Source: JASHPR01 sp963729365 (GTDB lineage: Bacteria > Actinomycetota > Actinomycetes > Streptosporangiales > Streptosporangiaceae). From it: DNA of 64,000 bases. Under the pieces are notes generated by a model. That model searched no databases. It worked only from the letters and a program-made list of their open reading frames with translations, and was not told the origin of the DNA. The stretch spans positions 682,001 through 746,000 of the forward strand of contig CAVSNQ010000013.1 in assembly GCA_963729365.1 (NCBI GenBank), in the 5' to 3' direction. Made by a program: the position numbers and the translations under genes. Every line of letters begins with the position of its first letter. The first letter of the stretch is position 1. Below, piece after piece: positions 8,274-16,575 of the stretch.

Positions 8274-8876
8274 TCACCGCCGCTGGATGGTGGCCAGCCA
8301 GGCCTGCGCGGCGACGGTACCGAGCCCCGGGTTGATCTCGAATGTGTCCGCCGCGATATCGGTGATGTTCCAGCCGTCGCGGAAGGCAGCGCGGAGCTCG
8401 TCCTGGCGGACCCGGCGGGGGCCGAAATCGCCGGGCTGGCGGTCGCTGAAGCAGATCAGGTAACAGGTACCGCCGGACTCGAGCACCGACCCCAGGCTGG
8501 TGACGTACCGGGCGCGGTCGTCGTCGTCGAAGACGTGAAACACCCCGCTGTCGATGACCGTGTCAAAGGTCATGCCGAGCGGCCCGAGGCTCAGCGCGTC
8601 GGCGACCTGGAAACGCGCCGAGACGCCTCGCGCGGCGGCCTTGCCACGCGCTCGCTCGATCGCGTGCGGCGAGATGTCGATCCCCACGGCGTCCGCGCCC
8701 CTGGCCGCGGCCAGCAGCGTCTGCTCGCCAGTGCCGCAGCCCGAGTCGAGCACCCGCCCGCGCAGCAGGCCGGCGTCGGCCAAGCGGACGAACGTGGGCT
8801 GCGGCCGGCCGATGTCCCACGGCGCGGGAGCACTCGCCGCGTACGGCGCGTCCCAGCCCTCCGACGGCGTCGTCAT
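8274..8876 (-). CDS. Class I SAM-dependent methyltransferase
   Basis: This Rossmann-fold methyltransferase of about 200 residues has SAM motif I VLDSGCGTGEQTL, motif II GIDISPHAIERAR, a VADALS acidic-loop block and FDTVIDSGVFHVFDDDDR as motif IV. The WDIGRPQPTFVRLADAG start resembles thiopurine/small-molecule methyltransferases. I chose ATG 8876 (MTTPSEGW) with AGGGAC upstream. It is the first gene of a three-gene minus-strand operon and is divergent from the PIG-L gene. Confidence 0.85.
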   Translation of the reverse strand: MTTPSEGWDAPYAASAPAPWDIGRPQPTFVRLADAGLLRGRVLDSGCGTGEQTLLAAARGADAVGIDISPHAIERARGKAAARGVSARFQVADALSLGPLGMTFDTVIDSGVFHVFDDDDRARYVTSLGSVLESGGTCYLICFSDRQPGDFGPRRVRQDELRAAFRDGWNITDIAADTFEINPGLGTVAAQAWLATIQRR

Positions 8877-8964
8877 GGTGTCCCTGCCAGGATCGGTGTT
8901 ATGAGTGCTGCCTGTCGCGCGCTCCATCGTGCCAGCGTCGCCACCACAAGGAGGGAGCAGGGCC

Positions 8965-9666
8965 ATGCAGCCGATCCCGGAGGACTGGACCAGGGGGGTG
9001 GCGGTCGTCGCGCACCCCGACGACCTCGAATACGGCGTGGCCGCAGCCGTTGCCCGCTGGACCGGGCAAGGGAAGGAGGTTGCCTACTTGCTCGCCACCA
9101 AGGGCGAGGCCGGCATCGCGGGCCTGCCCCCCGACCAGACCGGGCCGCTCCGGATGGAGGAGGAGCGGCGCGGAGCAGCGGTGGTGGGTGTGCGCGAGGT
9201 CGAGTTCCTCGACTACGCGGACGGGCTGGTCGAATACGGAGTGCCGCTGCGGCGCGATCTGGCTGCCGCATTCCGCAGGCTGCGGCCGGAGGTTGTCATC
9301 ACCATGAGCTTCGATCTCACCTGGGGCGACGACGGGCCGGTCAACCACGCCGACCACCGCGCGGTCGGGCTCGCCGTGCTTGATGCCTGCCGGGATGCCG
9401 CCAACGAATGGGTCTTCCCTGATGCCGGCCCGGCGTGCAGCATCCGCGATGCCTACGTGGCCTCGACCGGCAACCCGACGCACTTCGCGGACGTCACGGG
9501 AACCATCGACGCGGGCATCGCCTCGCTGCGCGAGCACCGCGCGTATATCGAAGGCCTGGGCGGCGACTTCGACCCCGACGAGTTCCTGCGGAACATGGCC
9601 GGCTACATCGGCCTGGGCGCCGGATGCGAATACGCGATCGGGTTCCGCCGCTATCCGATGGGCTAG
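8965..9666 (+). CDS. PIG-L family deacetylase
   Basis: This zinc-dependent deacetylase-fold protein (233 residues) has the family signature VVAHPDDLEYG (zinc His and Asp, catalytic Asp) and NHADHRAVG for the third zinc ligand. Relatives include MshB and Mca of mycothiol metabolism and GlcNAc-PI deacetylases. Nothing here identifies the substrate, and the protein lacks the longer MshB architecture. ATG 8965 has an excellent ribosome-binding site (AAGGAGGGAG); an upstream in-frame ATG at 8905 lacks one. Confidence 0.85.
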   Translation: MQPIPEDWTRGVAVVAHPDDLEYGVAAAVARWTGQGKEVAYLLATKGEAGIAGLPPDQTGPLRMEEERRGAAVVGVREVEFLDYADGLVEYGVPLRRDLAAAFRRLRPEVVITMSFDLTWGDDGPVNHADHRAVGLAVLDACRDAANEWVFPDAGPACSIRDAYVASTGNPTHFADVTGTIDAGIASLREHRAYIEGLGGDFDPDEFLRNMAGYIGLGAGCEYAIGFRRYPMG

Positions 9667-9746
9667 ACGCTAGACCGCCGCGCCTAGCTCGGCGAAGAGC
9701 GCGGACACCGACCTGACCCAGATCCGGCCAGGCGTAGGGTCGGTGC

Positions 9747-10277
9747 ATGGTGACTGCAGGACGCAAGGTGCTCCTTCTCGCGGCCGACGACTTCGAGGAC
9801 ATGGAGCTGCTGTACCCGCTCTACCGCCTGGCCGAGGAGGAGATCGCCGTGACCGTGGCCGGCCTGGACGACCGGCCGGTGAAGGGAAAGAAAGGCCACG
9901 GGCCGGTGCCGGTCGACACGACAGTGGACCAGGTTGCCGCCGACGACTTCGACGCCCTGGTCATCCCCGGCGGCTATGCGCCCGACAAGCTGCGGCGCTC
10001 GGAAACCGTGCTCGGCCTGGTCCGGGACTTCGACGACGCGGGCAAGCCGGTCGCCTTCATCTGCCACGCCGGCTGGGTGCCGATCTCGGCGAAGATCCTC
10101 AAGGGCCGCCGGGCCACCAGCGTCGGGGCGATCCGCGACGACATGGTCAACGCCGGGGTCGACTGGGTTGACCAGGCCACTGTGGTCGACGGCAACCTCA
10201 TCTCGGCCCGGACCCCGGCTGACCTCGGCCCGTGGATGAAGGCGCTGCTGGCGGCGCTGGAGAAGCCCGGCCGCTAG
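9747..10277 (+). CDS. DJ-1/PfpI family type 1 glutamine-amidotransferase-like protein
   Basis: This 176-residue PfpI/DJ-1 protein has VLLLAADDFEDMELLYPLYR with the conserved Glu, DALVIPGGYAPD, and the nucleophile elbow AFICHAGWVPISA with Cys at about 110. TPADLGPWMKALL is the usual C-terminal helix. Proposed activities in the family are intracellular peptidase, glyoxalase or deglycase. It is monocistronic and converges on the O-methyltransferase with 6 bp between the stops. Confidence 0.85.
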   Translation: MVTAGRKVLLLAADDFEDMELLYPLYRLAEEEIAVTVAGLDDRPVKGKKGHGPVPVDTTVDQVAADDFDALVIPGGYAPDKLRRSETVLGLVRDFDDAGKPVAFICHAGWVPISAKILKGRRATSVGAIRDDMVNAGVDWVDQATVVDGNLISARTPADLGPWMKALLAALEKPGR

Positions 10278-10283
10278 TCAGCG

Positions 10284-10931
10284 TCAGCGCTTGCGGGCGA
10301 CGGTGACGCCGTCGCGCAGCGGCAGCATCACCGACTCGACCCGGTCGTCGCCGACCACGATCTCGTTCATCTGGCGCATGGCGACGGGAGCGCGTCCCTG
10401 GGACGCCGGGTCGAGCACGAGGCCGCCCAGCAGTACGTTGTCGAGCAGGAGGATCCCGCCGGGACGCAAGCGGGTGACCAGTTCCTCGTAGTAGAGCGGG
10501 TAGCTGACCTTGTCGGCGTCGATGAACGCGAGGTCGAGGACTGGCTCGGCGGGCAGCGCGCGGAGCGTGTCGATTGCCGGGGCGATCCGCAGCTCGATCT
10601 TGTCCTCGAGGCCGGCCCGTTGCCAGTAGCGCCGGGCGATCGAGGTCCACTGTTCGCTGACGTCGCAGGCGAGCAGGTGGCCGTCGGCGGGCATGCCCCG
10701 CGCGATGCAGATCGACGAGTAGCCGGTGAATGTGCCGACCTCGACCGCTCGCCGGGCTCCCGCCAGCCGGGTGAGCATGGTCAGGAACTGGCCCTCGTCG
10801 TGCGAAACCTGCATTTCCGCTTCGCCGGGGAAGGCGTCGCTGGTCTCGGCGGCCAGCTCGCGCAGCAGGTCGTCGGGGGGCGTGCAGTGCGCGAGCAGGT
10901 AGTCGCTGACGGCCGGATCGACGATGTCCAC
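10284..10931 (-). CDS. O-methyltransferase, class I (CCoAOMT/Rv0187 type)
   Basis: This 215-residue SAM-dependent O-methyltransferase has AVEVGTFTGYSSICIARGMP (motif I region), HLLACDVSEQW, LAFIDADKVSYPLYYEEL with metal-binding Asp residues, and GGILLLDNVLLGG. Members methylate catechol-like hydroxyls using a divalent metal. The start MDIVDPAVSDYLLAHC is typical for actinobacterial members. It is alone on its strand. Confidence 0.9.
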   Translation of the reverse strand: MDIVDPAVSDYLLAHCTPPDDLLRELAAETSDAFPGEAEMQVSHDEGQFLTMLTRLAGARRAVEVGTFTGYSSICIARGMPADGHLLACDVSEQWTSIARRYWQRAGLEDKIELRIAPAIDTLRALPAEPVLDLAFIDADKVSYPLYYEELVTRLRPGGILLLDNVLLGGLVLDPASQGRAPVAMRQMNEIVVGDDRVESVMLPLRDGVTVARKR

Positions 10932-11036
10932 GGGTCCCCCACGAGTCGTTAAGCGTCTACTATTCCCGACCGGTCAGCGGAGTCCTGCGGCACGACTCGG
11001 ACGCCGGGCAGATTCAGCAACGCGGAATGCTCGACC

Positions 11037-11156
11037 ATGGATATACCGATAGGCATGCTCGAGCAAGTCTTTTGGTACGTCCACGACGAGATCGACGCGA
11101 CCATCTCCGGGCTCGGCCGCCAGCGCAACCGCTGCATCAGCGAACCGCCCGCCTAA
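11037..11156 (+). CDS. Short hypothetical ORF
   Basis: This frame of 39 codons (MDIPIGMLEQVFWYVHDEID, then ATISGLG) has about 85% G/C at third positions, higher than the overlapping minus-strand frames, which argues for real or recently real coding. No ribosome-binding site is clear and I do not recognise the family. It could be a remnant. Confidence 0.25.
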   Translation: MDIPIGMLEQVFWYVHDEIDATISGLGRQRNRCISEPPA

Positions 11157-11211
11157 CGACGGGATAGGATGCGCCCGTGGCGGAATGGGGGCATTTGGGG
11201 GGGCCAGCCCG

Positions 11212-11682
11212 ATGAGGCGTCGGTCCGTCAGCACCCGGGCCCGGACCGTGATCGGCATCATCATCGTGGCCGGTCTCACCATCTACGGTGCCGTCATGCT
11301 CGGGCTGGGCATCTCTGGCTTCGTCAACGCCCATGCGCTCGCCACCAGCGGCGTGCCGGCCTTCGCGCAGGTGACGGCGACCAGCGGCTACGGGGAGAAC
11401 ACCATCCAGGTGACGTACCGGGCCGATGGACGCGAAGTGCAGGGCACCGTCGGCGCCGACACCAGCCAGGTCTACCAGGGAGAAGTACTGCCCGTGGTCT
11501 ACGACCCCGGAAACCCGCAGGTCGTCAGCCTGGCCGGCGATGTGGGCGATACCAGTTCTGCGTGGGGCGAGACGATAGCGGGCGCCATTTTCCTGCTCCT
11601 GTTCCCGGTATCCCTCCTGCTCACGGTGATTTCCCGGCGCCGGCGGCGGCGCCGCGCGATACGAGCGGCGCTGGGGGACTGA
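11212..11682 (+). CDS. DUF3592-type membrane protein
   Basis: This protein of about 156 residues has two transmembrane helices flanking an extracytoplasmic beta domain. Helix 1 follows an Arg-rich start (RTVIGIIIVAGLTIYGAVML), and helix 2 (about 122-142) is followed by a basic tail RRRRRRRAIRAAL. The middle has VTYRADGREVQGTV and LPVVYDPGNPQVV, the DUF3592 signature. Function is unknown. It is probably co-transcribed with the next gene, which begins 5 bp after its stop. ATG 11212 is preferred over 11185. Confidence 0.7.
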   Translation: MRRRSVSTRARTVIGIIIVAGLTIYGAVMLGLGISGFVNAHALATSGVPAFAQVTATSGYGENTIQVTYRADGREVQGTVGADTSQVYQGEVLPVVYDPGNPQVVSLAGDVGDTSSAWGETIAGAIFLLLFPVSLLLTVISRRRRRRRAIRAALGD

Positions 11683-11687
11683 GCGCG

Positions 11688-12527
11688 ATGTTCGGCCACC
11701 GTCCGCCCAAACCCGATCCCGCGCTGCTGGCCCGGGTCAGCGACTCCAGCGAAGTGGATCTTGGCACCTATCCGGAAGGCGTGCTCGCGGTCACCGGTGC
11801 CTATCCGGCCCGGGGCGGGCTCGACACCCGTCCCGTGGGCGCCTCGTCCTTCCGCCGCCTCGATGGCCAGTCCCGCAAGGCGGCCATGCAGGCGGCCCTC
11901 GACCGGCTCATCGCGGACGGGACGCTGAACGTACCCGCCGGAACCAGCCTCAAGGACGTGGTCACCGCGGGCCTCGACGGCAAGCTGGCGGTCATGGGCC
12001 CGCTGGCCGGCCTCTACCAGCTGAGCTCCTGGTTCCACCGTCACGGCTTCCAGAGCGGCATGGTCGTGAGCACGGCGACGACCGACGGCATGCGCGGTGT
12101 GCCGATGCCGCCAGGAGTCGCGGGCCCCGGCGTGGAAACCTGCCTCGCCGTTCCGCCCCCCGGCCGCGGGGAGGTGTCCGTGCTGCTCGTCGAGCGGCCC
12201 GACAATGATGCCGGCACCCGCTCCTACGCGCTGCGGACGGTACGGCAGGAATTCACCCGGATGGCGGCCTTCCTCTTCGCCGATGTGATCACCCCGGGGG
12301 AAGCGCTCCGCGCCGAGGCCGATCAGCGGTTCAGGTTCGGGCAGCGCTCCCTGAACATAGAGAACCAGTTCGTGCGTACGGAGGGTGAGGCGGTAGCGAT
12401 CGGCCGGGTGATCATGCACGCGCGGAAGTCGAAGGATAAGGAGCCGCGCTACATCAAGGTCTCCTCCGGCGATCTGGTCAACATCATGACCGACCGCTTC
12501 GTCAGCGCCGCGGCGCGAACCCAGTAA
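11688..12527 (+). CDS. Hypothetical protein (279 aa)
   Basis: I do not recognise this protein. It is soluble with no signal peptide. The region around residues 55-80 (SRKAAMQAALDRLIADGTLN) has the look of a winged-helix or GOLPH3-like helix-turn segment, and the second half has GEVSVLLVERPDNDAG and EFTRMAAFLFADVITPGE. It lies 5 bp after the DUF3592 gene, so the two likely act together. Its last 26 bp overlap the 3' end of the SCP-2 gene on the other strand. Confidence 0.65.
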   Translation: MFGHRPPKPDPALLARVSDSSEVDLGTYPEGVLAVTGAYPARGGLDTRPVGASSFRRLDGQSRKAAMQAALDRLIADGTLNVPAGTSLKDVVTAGLDGKLAVMGPLAGLYQLSSWFHRHGFQSGMVVSTATTDGMRGVPMPPGVAGPGVETCLAVPPPGRGEVSVLLVERPDNDAGTRSYALRTVRQEFTRMAAFLFADVITPGEALRAEADQRFRFGQRSLNIENQFVRTEGEAVAIGRVIMHARKSKDKEPRYIKVSSGDLVNIMTDRFVSAAARTQ

Positions 12528-13002
12528 CCCGGGGCCTGGCCAGTGCGGGGTAGTCGGCCGGCACCACGGCGATGACGGCCAGGCATTCCACGAAGAAGTA
12601 GATGGTCTTGAAGAACTCGAGCAGGTCCCCGTCCTCGAGCCGGATTTTGCGGTACATGACCGTGCGCTGCGGGTCGTAGCCCTCGTGCAGCGCCTTCCAG
12701 TCCGCGTAGTCCATGCCGAGCACGTAGGTGGCTTTGAGAGGGTCGTCCGGCCCGATGACCTGGACGTCGGTGACCGTGCCGCCGTTCCACTGGAGGTACA
12801 GGTACGCCGGGCCCGGGCCGAGCTCCGCGGTTAGGTTGTGGCACCCGAGCGCCCACGAGGCCGGGTACATGCTCTTGATCAGCTCGAAGAAATCCCAGTA
12901 CTCCTGCAGTTTGTCCGCGCGGGCCTGCGCTGACGGGCCGGCGGCCAGTGCGTCACGGACCGCGTCGGCCCACTGCTGGCTGAAGAACTTCGGTTCGGCC
13001 AT
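12502..13002 (-). CDS. SCP-2 sterol-transfer family protein
   Basis: This 166-residue single-domain protein resembles sterol carrier protein 2: an amphipathic N-terminal helix (FFSQQWADAVRDAL), a beta-sheet with AYLYLQWNGGTVTDV, and GMDYADWKALHEG, the usual SCP-2 block. It would bind a lipid or acyl ligand in a hydrophobic tunnel. It starts 3 bp after the stop of the R2-like oxidase gene, so the pair form an operon. That suggests the SCP-2 protein delivers or holds the substrate of the oxidase. Confidence 0.75.
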   Translation of the reverse strand: MAEPKFFSQQWADAVRDALAAGPSAQARADKLQEYWDFFELIKSMYPASWALGCHNLTAELGPGPAYLYLQWNGGTVTDVQVIGPDDPLKATYVLGMDYADWKALHEGYDPQRTVMYRKIRLEDGDLLEFFKTIYFFVECLAVIAVVPADYPALARPRVTGFAPRR

Positions 13003-13005
13003 GGC

Positions 13006-14010
13006 TCACCCGCCGGCCAGGACGGGCTGCACCTGCTGGAGCAGGTCCTCGAGGTCAGGAGCCAGGTCAATGCCGACGTCGTTGAGCTTGCGGCGCAACT
13101 GCTGGAAGAACAGCATCCGTACCTCGTCCTCGGTCCAGCCCAGCGGCTCATAGACGATCTGGCGGCTGTTCACGCCGGACATGTACAGGATCGTCCGCAG
13201 GGTGTCGTGGATCTCCTTGATCATCGTCGGGTCCTTGCGCACGGCTTGCTGCAGGTAGCGCATGCCGCCCTGCACGTGCCGCGACTCGTCGCGGCAGGTC
13301 GCCGTGAAGCCGGTGTAGTAGGCGGGCAGGAACCCGCGCCAGCGTGCGTACGACAGCGTCACCTTCATCACCGACAGCGCGAGCACGCCCTCGATCCACA
13401 GGAAGTAATTCGTGCCGTACCGCACGCGCGCCCGCTCGTCGTACGGGTTCTGCCGCAACTCGTCCGCCTGGTAGGCCAGCAGCCCGAACGGCCCGACGAA
13501 CGTCTCCGCGACCCACGGGAACGACGCGTCGAGGATGTCCATGATGTCGTCGCCCTGCAGGCCCACGACCTCCCGGTAGAACCGGTCGAAGAAGACCGTG
13601 TGCCGCGCCTCGTCCTCGATCTGCGCGGCGATGTGGAGCTTCTCCTCCTCGCTGGCGCCGATCATGAACACCGGCAGCTCGATCTCGACCTGCCGCTCGC
13701 CGTGGTGGAAGCCGGAAGCGACGGCGATGAATGACTGCCGCTCGTCCTCGGTCATCTTCTCCTTCCAGTCGATCTTGTCCTGGCTGAAGTCGAGATCGTA
13801 GACATCCCACCGCTGCTTCAGGTATTTGCGGTACAGCGTCGTGAAGTCGGGCAGCGACTTCAGTTCCTTGTGGACGTACTCGATGACGTCGTCGATGTCG
13901 ATGCCGAGCACTCCGGCGAGGTCGGACTCCTCGATCTCGCGCACCTGCTCGTCGCTCAGCGCGCGGGGGCCTTCGAAAAGAACCGCCGTCGGGCTCTTGC
14001 GTTCCGTCAT
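13006..14010 (-). CDS. R2-like (ferritin-fold) dinuclear-metal oxidase, ribonucleotide-reductase beta-like
   Basis: This 334-residue four-helix ferritin-like protein is related to class I RNR subunit R2 and R2-like ligand-binding oxidases. Metal ligands are visible as HHGERQVEIELP (first Glu), EDEARHTVFF (Glu and His on helix 2), LWIEGV (third Glu) and CRDESRHVQGG (Glu and His on helix 4). There is no R1 (nrdA/E) gene nearby, and the partner is an SCP-2 protein, which favours an oxidase acting on a lipid or another hydrophobic ligand over deoxynucleotide synthesis. A palindrome in its promoter region (14070-14082) suggests repressor control. Confidence 0.8.
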   Translation of the reverse strand: MTERKSPTAVLFEGPRALSDEQVREIEESDLAGVLGIDIDDVIEYVHKELKSLPDFTTLYRKYLKQRWDVYDLDFSQDKIDWKEKMTEDERQSFIAVASGFHHGERQVEIELPVFMIGASEEEKLHIAAQIEDEARHTVFFDRFYREVVGLQGDDIMDILDASFPWVAETFVGPFGLLAYQADELRQNPYDERARVRYGTNYFLWIEGVLALSVMKVTLSYARWRGFLPAYYTGFTATCRDESRHVQGGMRYLQQAVRKDPTMIKEIHDTLRTILYMSGVNSRQIVYEPLGWTEDEVRMLFFQQLRRKLNDVGIDLAPDLEDLLQQVQPVLAGG

Positions 14011-14069
14011 GCCGACTCCCTGCGTGGTCGCGAGCTCCGGGACTCACCCTTCCCCCAATGATCGATACT

Positions 14070-14082
14070 AGAATGCGATTCT
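14070..14082. promoter_or_regulatory. Palindrome in the promoter of the R2-like oxidase operon
   Basis: A perfect 5-3-5 inverted repeat (AGAAT GCG ATTCT) lies 60 bp upstream of the oxidase start. On the minus strand it lies directly downstream of a -35-like TTTACA (14087-14082), with a weak -10-like GATCAT about 18 bp further on, so a bound dimeric regulator would block the promoter. The motif resembles operators of TetR-family lipid regulators, but no regulator gene is adjacent. Confidence 0.4.
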
Positions 14083-14129
14083 GTAAACCCGCGATTCACC
14101 CCCATTGAGCCGCGCGACGCCGGGCCGGG

Positions 14130-14996
14130 TTACTTGGGCGTGCCGATGATCGCCCGGGTCTGGCCGAGGATGCCGGTCAGCGTTTCGTCGCCCGATGCCG
14201 TTATGCGGGCCCGCTCGGCGGCCGGCAGGTTGTTGGTCAGCAGCCGCCACGCCTGCTCGGTGGTCATGCCCAGGCTGGCCACGATCCGCGGCCCTGGCTC
14301 CTCGCGGTACTCCCATCCGGCTGCGGTCGCCACCAGCTGCCAGGTCAGCGCGACCGGGCCGGAGATGGAGATCGTCACGGTGTCACCCGGCCGGGCCCGG
14401 ACCTGCCCGAGGCGGAACGGGTACGCCCAGCGCAGCCCGTCCAGGACCGGCCGGGCCAGGTCGGCGCGCAGGTCGCTGGGACGCCCGACGGCCTGGAGCA
14501 GCTGTTGGCGGTGGATCCAGTACTCCGATAGCTCGCGAACCTGATCGAGCCAGGCCGGGACCGGTCCGGAGCCTTTCCAGGACACGCCGGCGGTCCGCGC
14601 GCGCGGGTCTTCCCGGCGGAGCGTCTCGGCCAGCTGCGGGCCGGCCCAGGCCAGGAGGTCGGCCACGAGGCGAGGGCTGAGCCTGCGGGCGGCGCGGACC
14701 CACTCGGCCTGCAGGTCGTCCAGCCAGGCGATGAACTCGCTCTCGCTGGCCTGCTCCGGGCCCGGCGTCCCGTAGTAGCCGTCGCGGTGCCGCGCTAGAA
14801 ACCCGAGATCGTCGCCGACCAGATGACAGCACAATCCGAGGACGGTCCATCCCGGGCACGGCGACGGACGGCCCCAGTCGGCCTGGTCAAGGCGGGCCAG
14901 CAGCTCGCTCAGCCGGGCCCGCTCGACCTCGAACAGGCTGGGGACATCGCACGGCGGCTCGGCCGGAGGGCTCGTCTCGCCCTGGTCCCGCGCCAT
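14130..14996 (-). CDS. Maleylpyruvate isomerase family, mycothiol-dependent enzyme
   Basis: This protein of about 288 residues has the MDMPI N-terminal bundle: CPGWTVLGLCCHLVGDD holds the His-containing metal site, and ELSEYWIHRQQLLQAVG supplies the distal His motif. The C-terminal domain resembles the family's second domain. The frame is open far upstream, but that part overlaps the LD-carboxypeptidase in another frame. ATG 14996 shares a base with the upstream stop (TGATG), so the gene is translationally coupled to the carboxypeptidase. The substrate is unknown. Confidence 0.8.
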   Translation of the reverse strand: MARDQGETSPPAEPPCDVPSLFEVERARLSELLARLDQADWGRPSPCPGWTVLGLCCHLVGDDLGFLARHRDGYYGTPGPEQASESEFIAWLDDLQAEWVRAARRLSPRLVADLLAWAGPQLAETLRREDPRARTAGVSWKGSGPVPAWLDQVRELSEYWIHRQQLLQAVGRPSDLRADLARPVLDGLRWAYPFRLGQVRARPGDTVTISISGPVALTWQLVATAAGWEYREEPGPRIVASLGMTTEQAWRLLTNNLPAAERARITASGDETLTGILGQTRAIIGTPK

Positions 14997-16000
14997 CAGT
15001 GGCTGGTGATGGTCAGGCGCGGGGCGGCCTGGTCGGCACGAACATCGACGGCGCCGCCCACGGGGAACGTCACGCTCGGAGTGGTGTGGCCGAAGTCGAC
15101 GTTGGCGATCACCGGCAGGCCGGCCAGCTCGCGCTTGGACGCGACGATCTGGCCCAGCAGGCCGCGCGTCATGCCCGTTTCCCGCTGGAACCGGCCGATG
15201 ACCAGGCCGGTCACGCCGCCGAAGGCCGGCTGCTGCAGCAGGGAGACCAGGTCCCGGTCGAAATCCCAGGGCTTGACCTGGTCGTCGTCCTCGGCAAAGA
15301 CGACCGTGCCGTCCAGGGGCGGCAGGTACGGCGTGCCCTGCAGCAGGTTGAGCGTGCACAGGTTGCCGCCCACGATGGTGCCCGCTGCCTCGCCCTCCTG
15401 CAGCACCCACCAGTCCGTGCCGGTCTCCAGGTGACGGTCCTCCTGGTCGAGGAACCACAGGTCATCGCTCCACGCCGGCGCTGGGGCCAGCTCGACCGGC
15501 TCGTCGGCCATGACACACGCCACGAAGCCGGCCTGGGTGTAGCCGAAATGGTGCTTCATCCCGAAGCTCGAGTAGTGCGGGCCCGAGTAGCCGACCAGCC
15601 CGGTCCGGGCGTAGAGCGCGTTGGACAGGGCCGTGATGTCGGAGAACCCGCAGAGCACCTTCGGATGGGCGGCGACCAGCGCGTAATCGATACCGGCCAG
15701 CAGCTGGTTGGAGTTGAAGCCGCCGATCACGGTGAGGATCCCGTCCACCCCCGGATCGGCGAACGCGGCGTGCAGGTCGGCCAGGCGCGATGCCACCGAG
15801 GAGGAGACGAAGTCGTCGCACTCCTCGACGTGCTCGCCGAAGGAGACCTGCAGCCCCAGCGCGGCCAGCTTCCTGTCGGCTTCGGCGCGCGTATCGGCAC
15901 CGATCATCGCCAGCGATCTCGACGGCGCGATCACCCGCACCGACGAGCCGGGGCGCAGTTTCGGCGGGACCACTGGCATCGGTCCATGGTGCCCGATCAC
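14996..16000 (-). CDS. LD-carboxypeptidase, family S66 (MccF/LdcA-like)
   Basis: This serine peptidase of about 330 residues cuts amide bonds after a D- or L-amino acid, as in muropeptide recycling or microcin C7 immunity. Visible family parts are VRVIAPSRSLAMI, GILTVIGGFNSNQLL, KVLCGFSDITALSNALY with the nucleophile Ser in the G-x-S-D-I-T elbow, GGNLCTLNLLQGTPY, and NVDFGHTTP carrying the catalytic His. No signal peptide is present, so it is cytosolic. ATG 15979 (MPVVPPK) is an alternative start seven codons in. Confidence 0.88.
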   Translation of the reverse strand: MIGHHGPMPVVPPKLRPGSSVRVIAPSRSLAMIGADTRAEADRKLAALGLQVSFGEHVEECDDFVSSSVASRLADLHAAFADPGVDGILTVIGGFNSNQLLAGIDYALVAAHPKVLCGFSDITALSNALYARTGLVGYSGPHYSSFGMKHHFGYTQAGFVACVMADEPVELAPAPAWSDDLWFLDQEDRHLETGTDWWVLQEGEAAGTIVGGNLCTLNLLQGTPYLPPLDGTVVFAEDDDQVKPWDFDRDLVSLLQQPAFGGVTGLVIGRFQRETGMTRGLLGQIVASKRELAGLPVIANVDFGHTTPSVTFPVGGAVDVRADQAAPRLTITSH

Positions 16001-16128
16001 CGCGAGCCCGGCGAGCGAGTTTCCGGCCCGGCCCTCACCTGCACGCCGCCCAAGGCTGACCGAGCCCGATGGACGTCGGCCTTGGCAGCCCGTATTGTCA
16101 GATCTAGTACGGCTATTGGGTGGAAACT

Positions 16129-16156
16129 CCGCCCTACTGCTCTAGCAGGAGGGCGG
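16129..16156. promoter_or_regulatory. Leader hairpin upstream of the STAS gene
   Basis: Two nested perfect arms (7 bp: 16129-16135 with 16150-16156; 5 bp: 16137-16141 with 16144-16148) form an almost continuous 13-bp stem with a two-base loop, 55 bp before the STAS start. It could be an mRNA-leader structure or an operator. Confidence 0.35.
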
Positions 16157-16210
16157 CGTGCGTGAACGACGGCTGCCTAGAGCAGTTTCAGAGCAGCGGG
16201 GCCGCTGCAG

Positions 16211-16531
16211 ATGGCCCAAATGAGTTACCCGCCTGGTCTGGCCCTCGGCGGCGAGATCGACGAGGCCACCTACCCTGCTCTGGTAGAGAAGCTGGGCGAG
16301 TTCGCCCGGGGCCGTGACGAGGTTCATATCGACCTGTCCGCTGTGGAATTTTGCGATCTGGCTGGGTTGCGGGCAATCGTTCGGCTCGCCACCGCAGGGC
16401 GAACGGTGGTATTGCACGGGCTTCCCGTGCAGCTGCAGACCATACTGGGCATCCTCGGCTGGGACTGCACGCCCGGCCTGGTAATCGACCAACAAACCAT
16501 CAGGGCTTTGCCTGGCGCCAGCATGCCCTGA
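16211..16531 (+). CDS. STAS-domain protein (anti-anti-sigma-factor-like)
   Basis: This 106-residue STAS domain has an N-terminal strand GLALGGEIDEAT, then EVHIDLSAVEFCDLAGLRAI, and TVVLHGLPVQLQTILGIL. In classical antagonists the loop is D-S-[S/T]-G with a phosphorylatable Ser; here it reads DLAG (residues 49-52), so phospho-control by an anti-sigma kinase is unlikely. No anti-sigma factor is adjacent. It might act as a constitutive binder or a partner of a MEDS-type sensor. Confidence 0.8.
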   Translation: MAQMSYPPGLALGGEIDEATYPALVEKLGEFARGRDEVHIDLSAVEFCDLAGLRAIVRLATAGRTVVLHGLPVQLQTILGILGWDCTPGLVIDQQTIRALPGASMP

Positions 16532-16575
16532 CGCTGTCGCCTTCCCGGCAGCGGCGACGGTCGCCGTCAGGGTCT

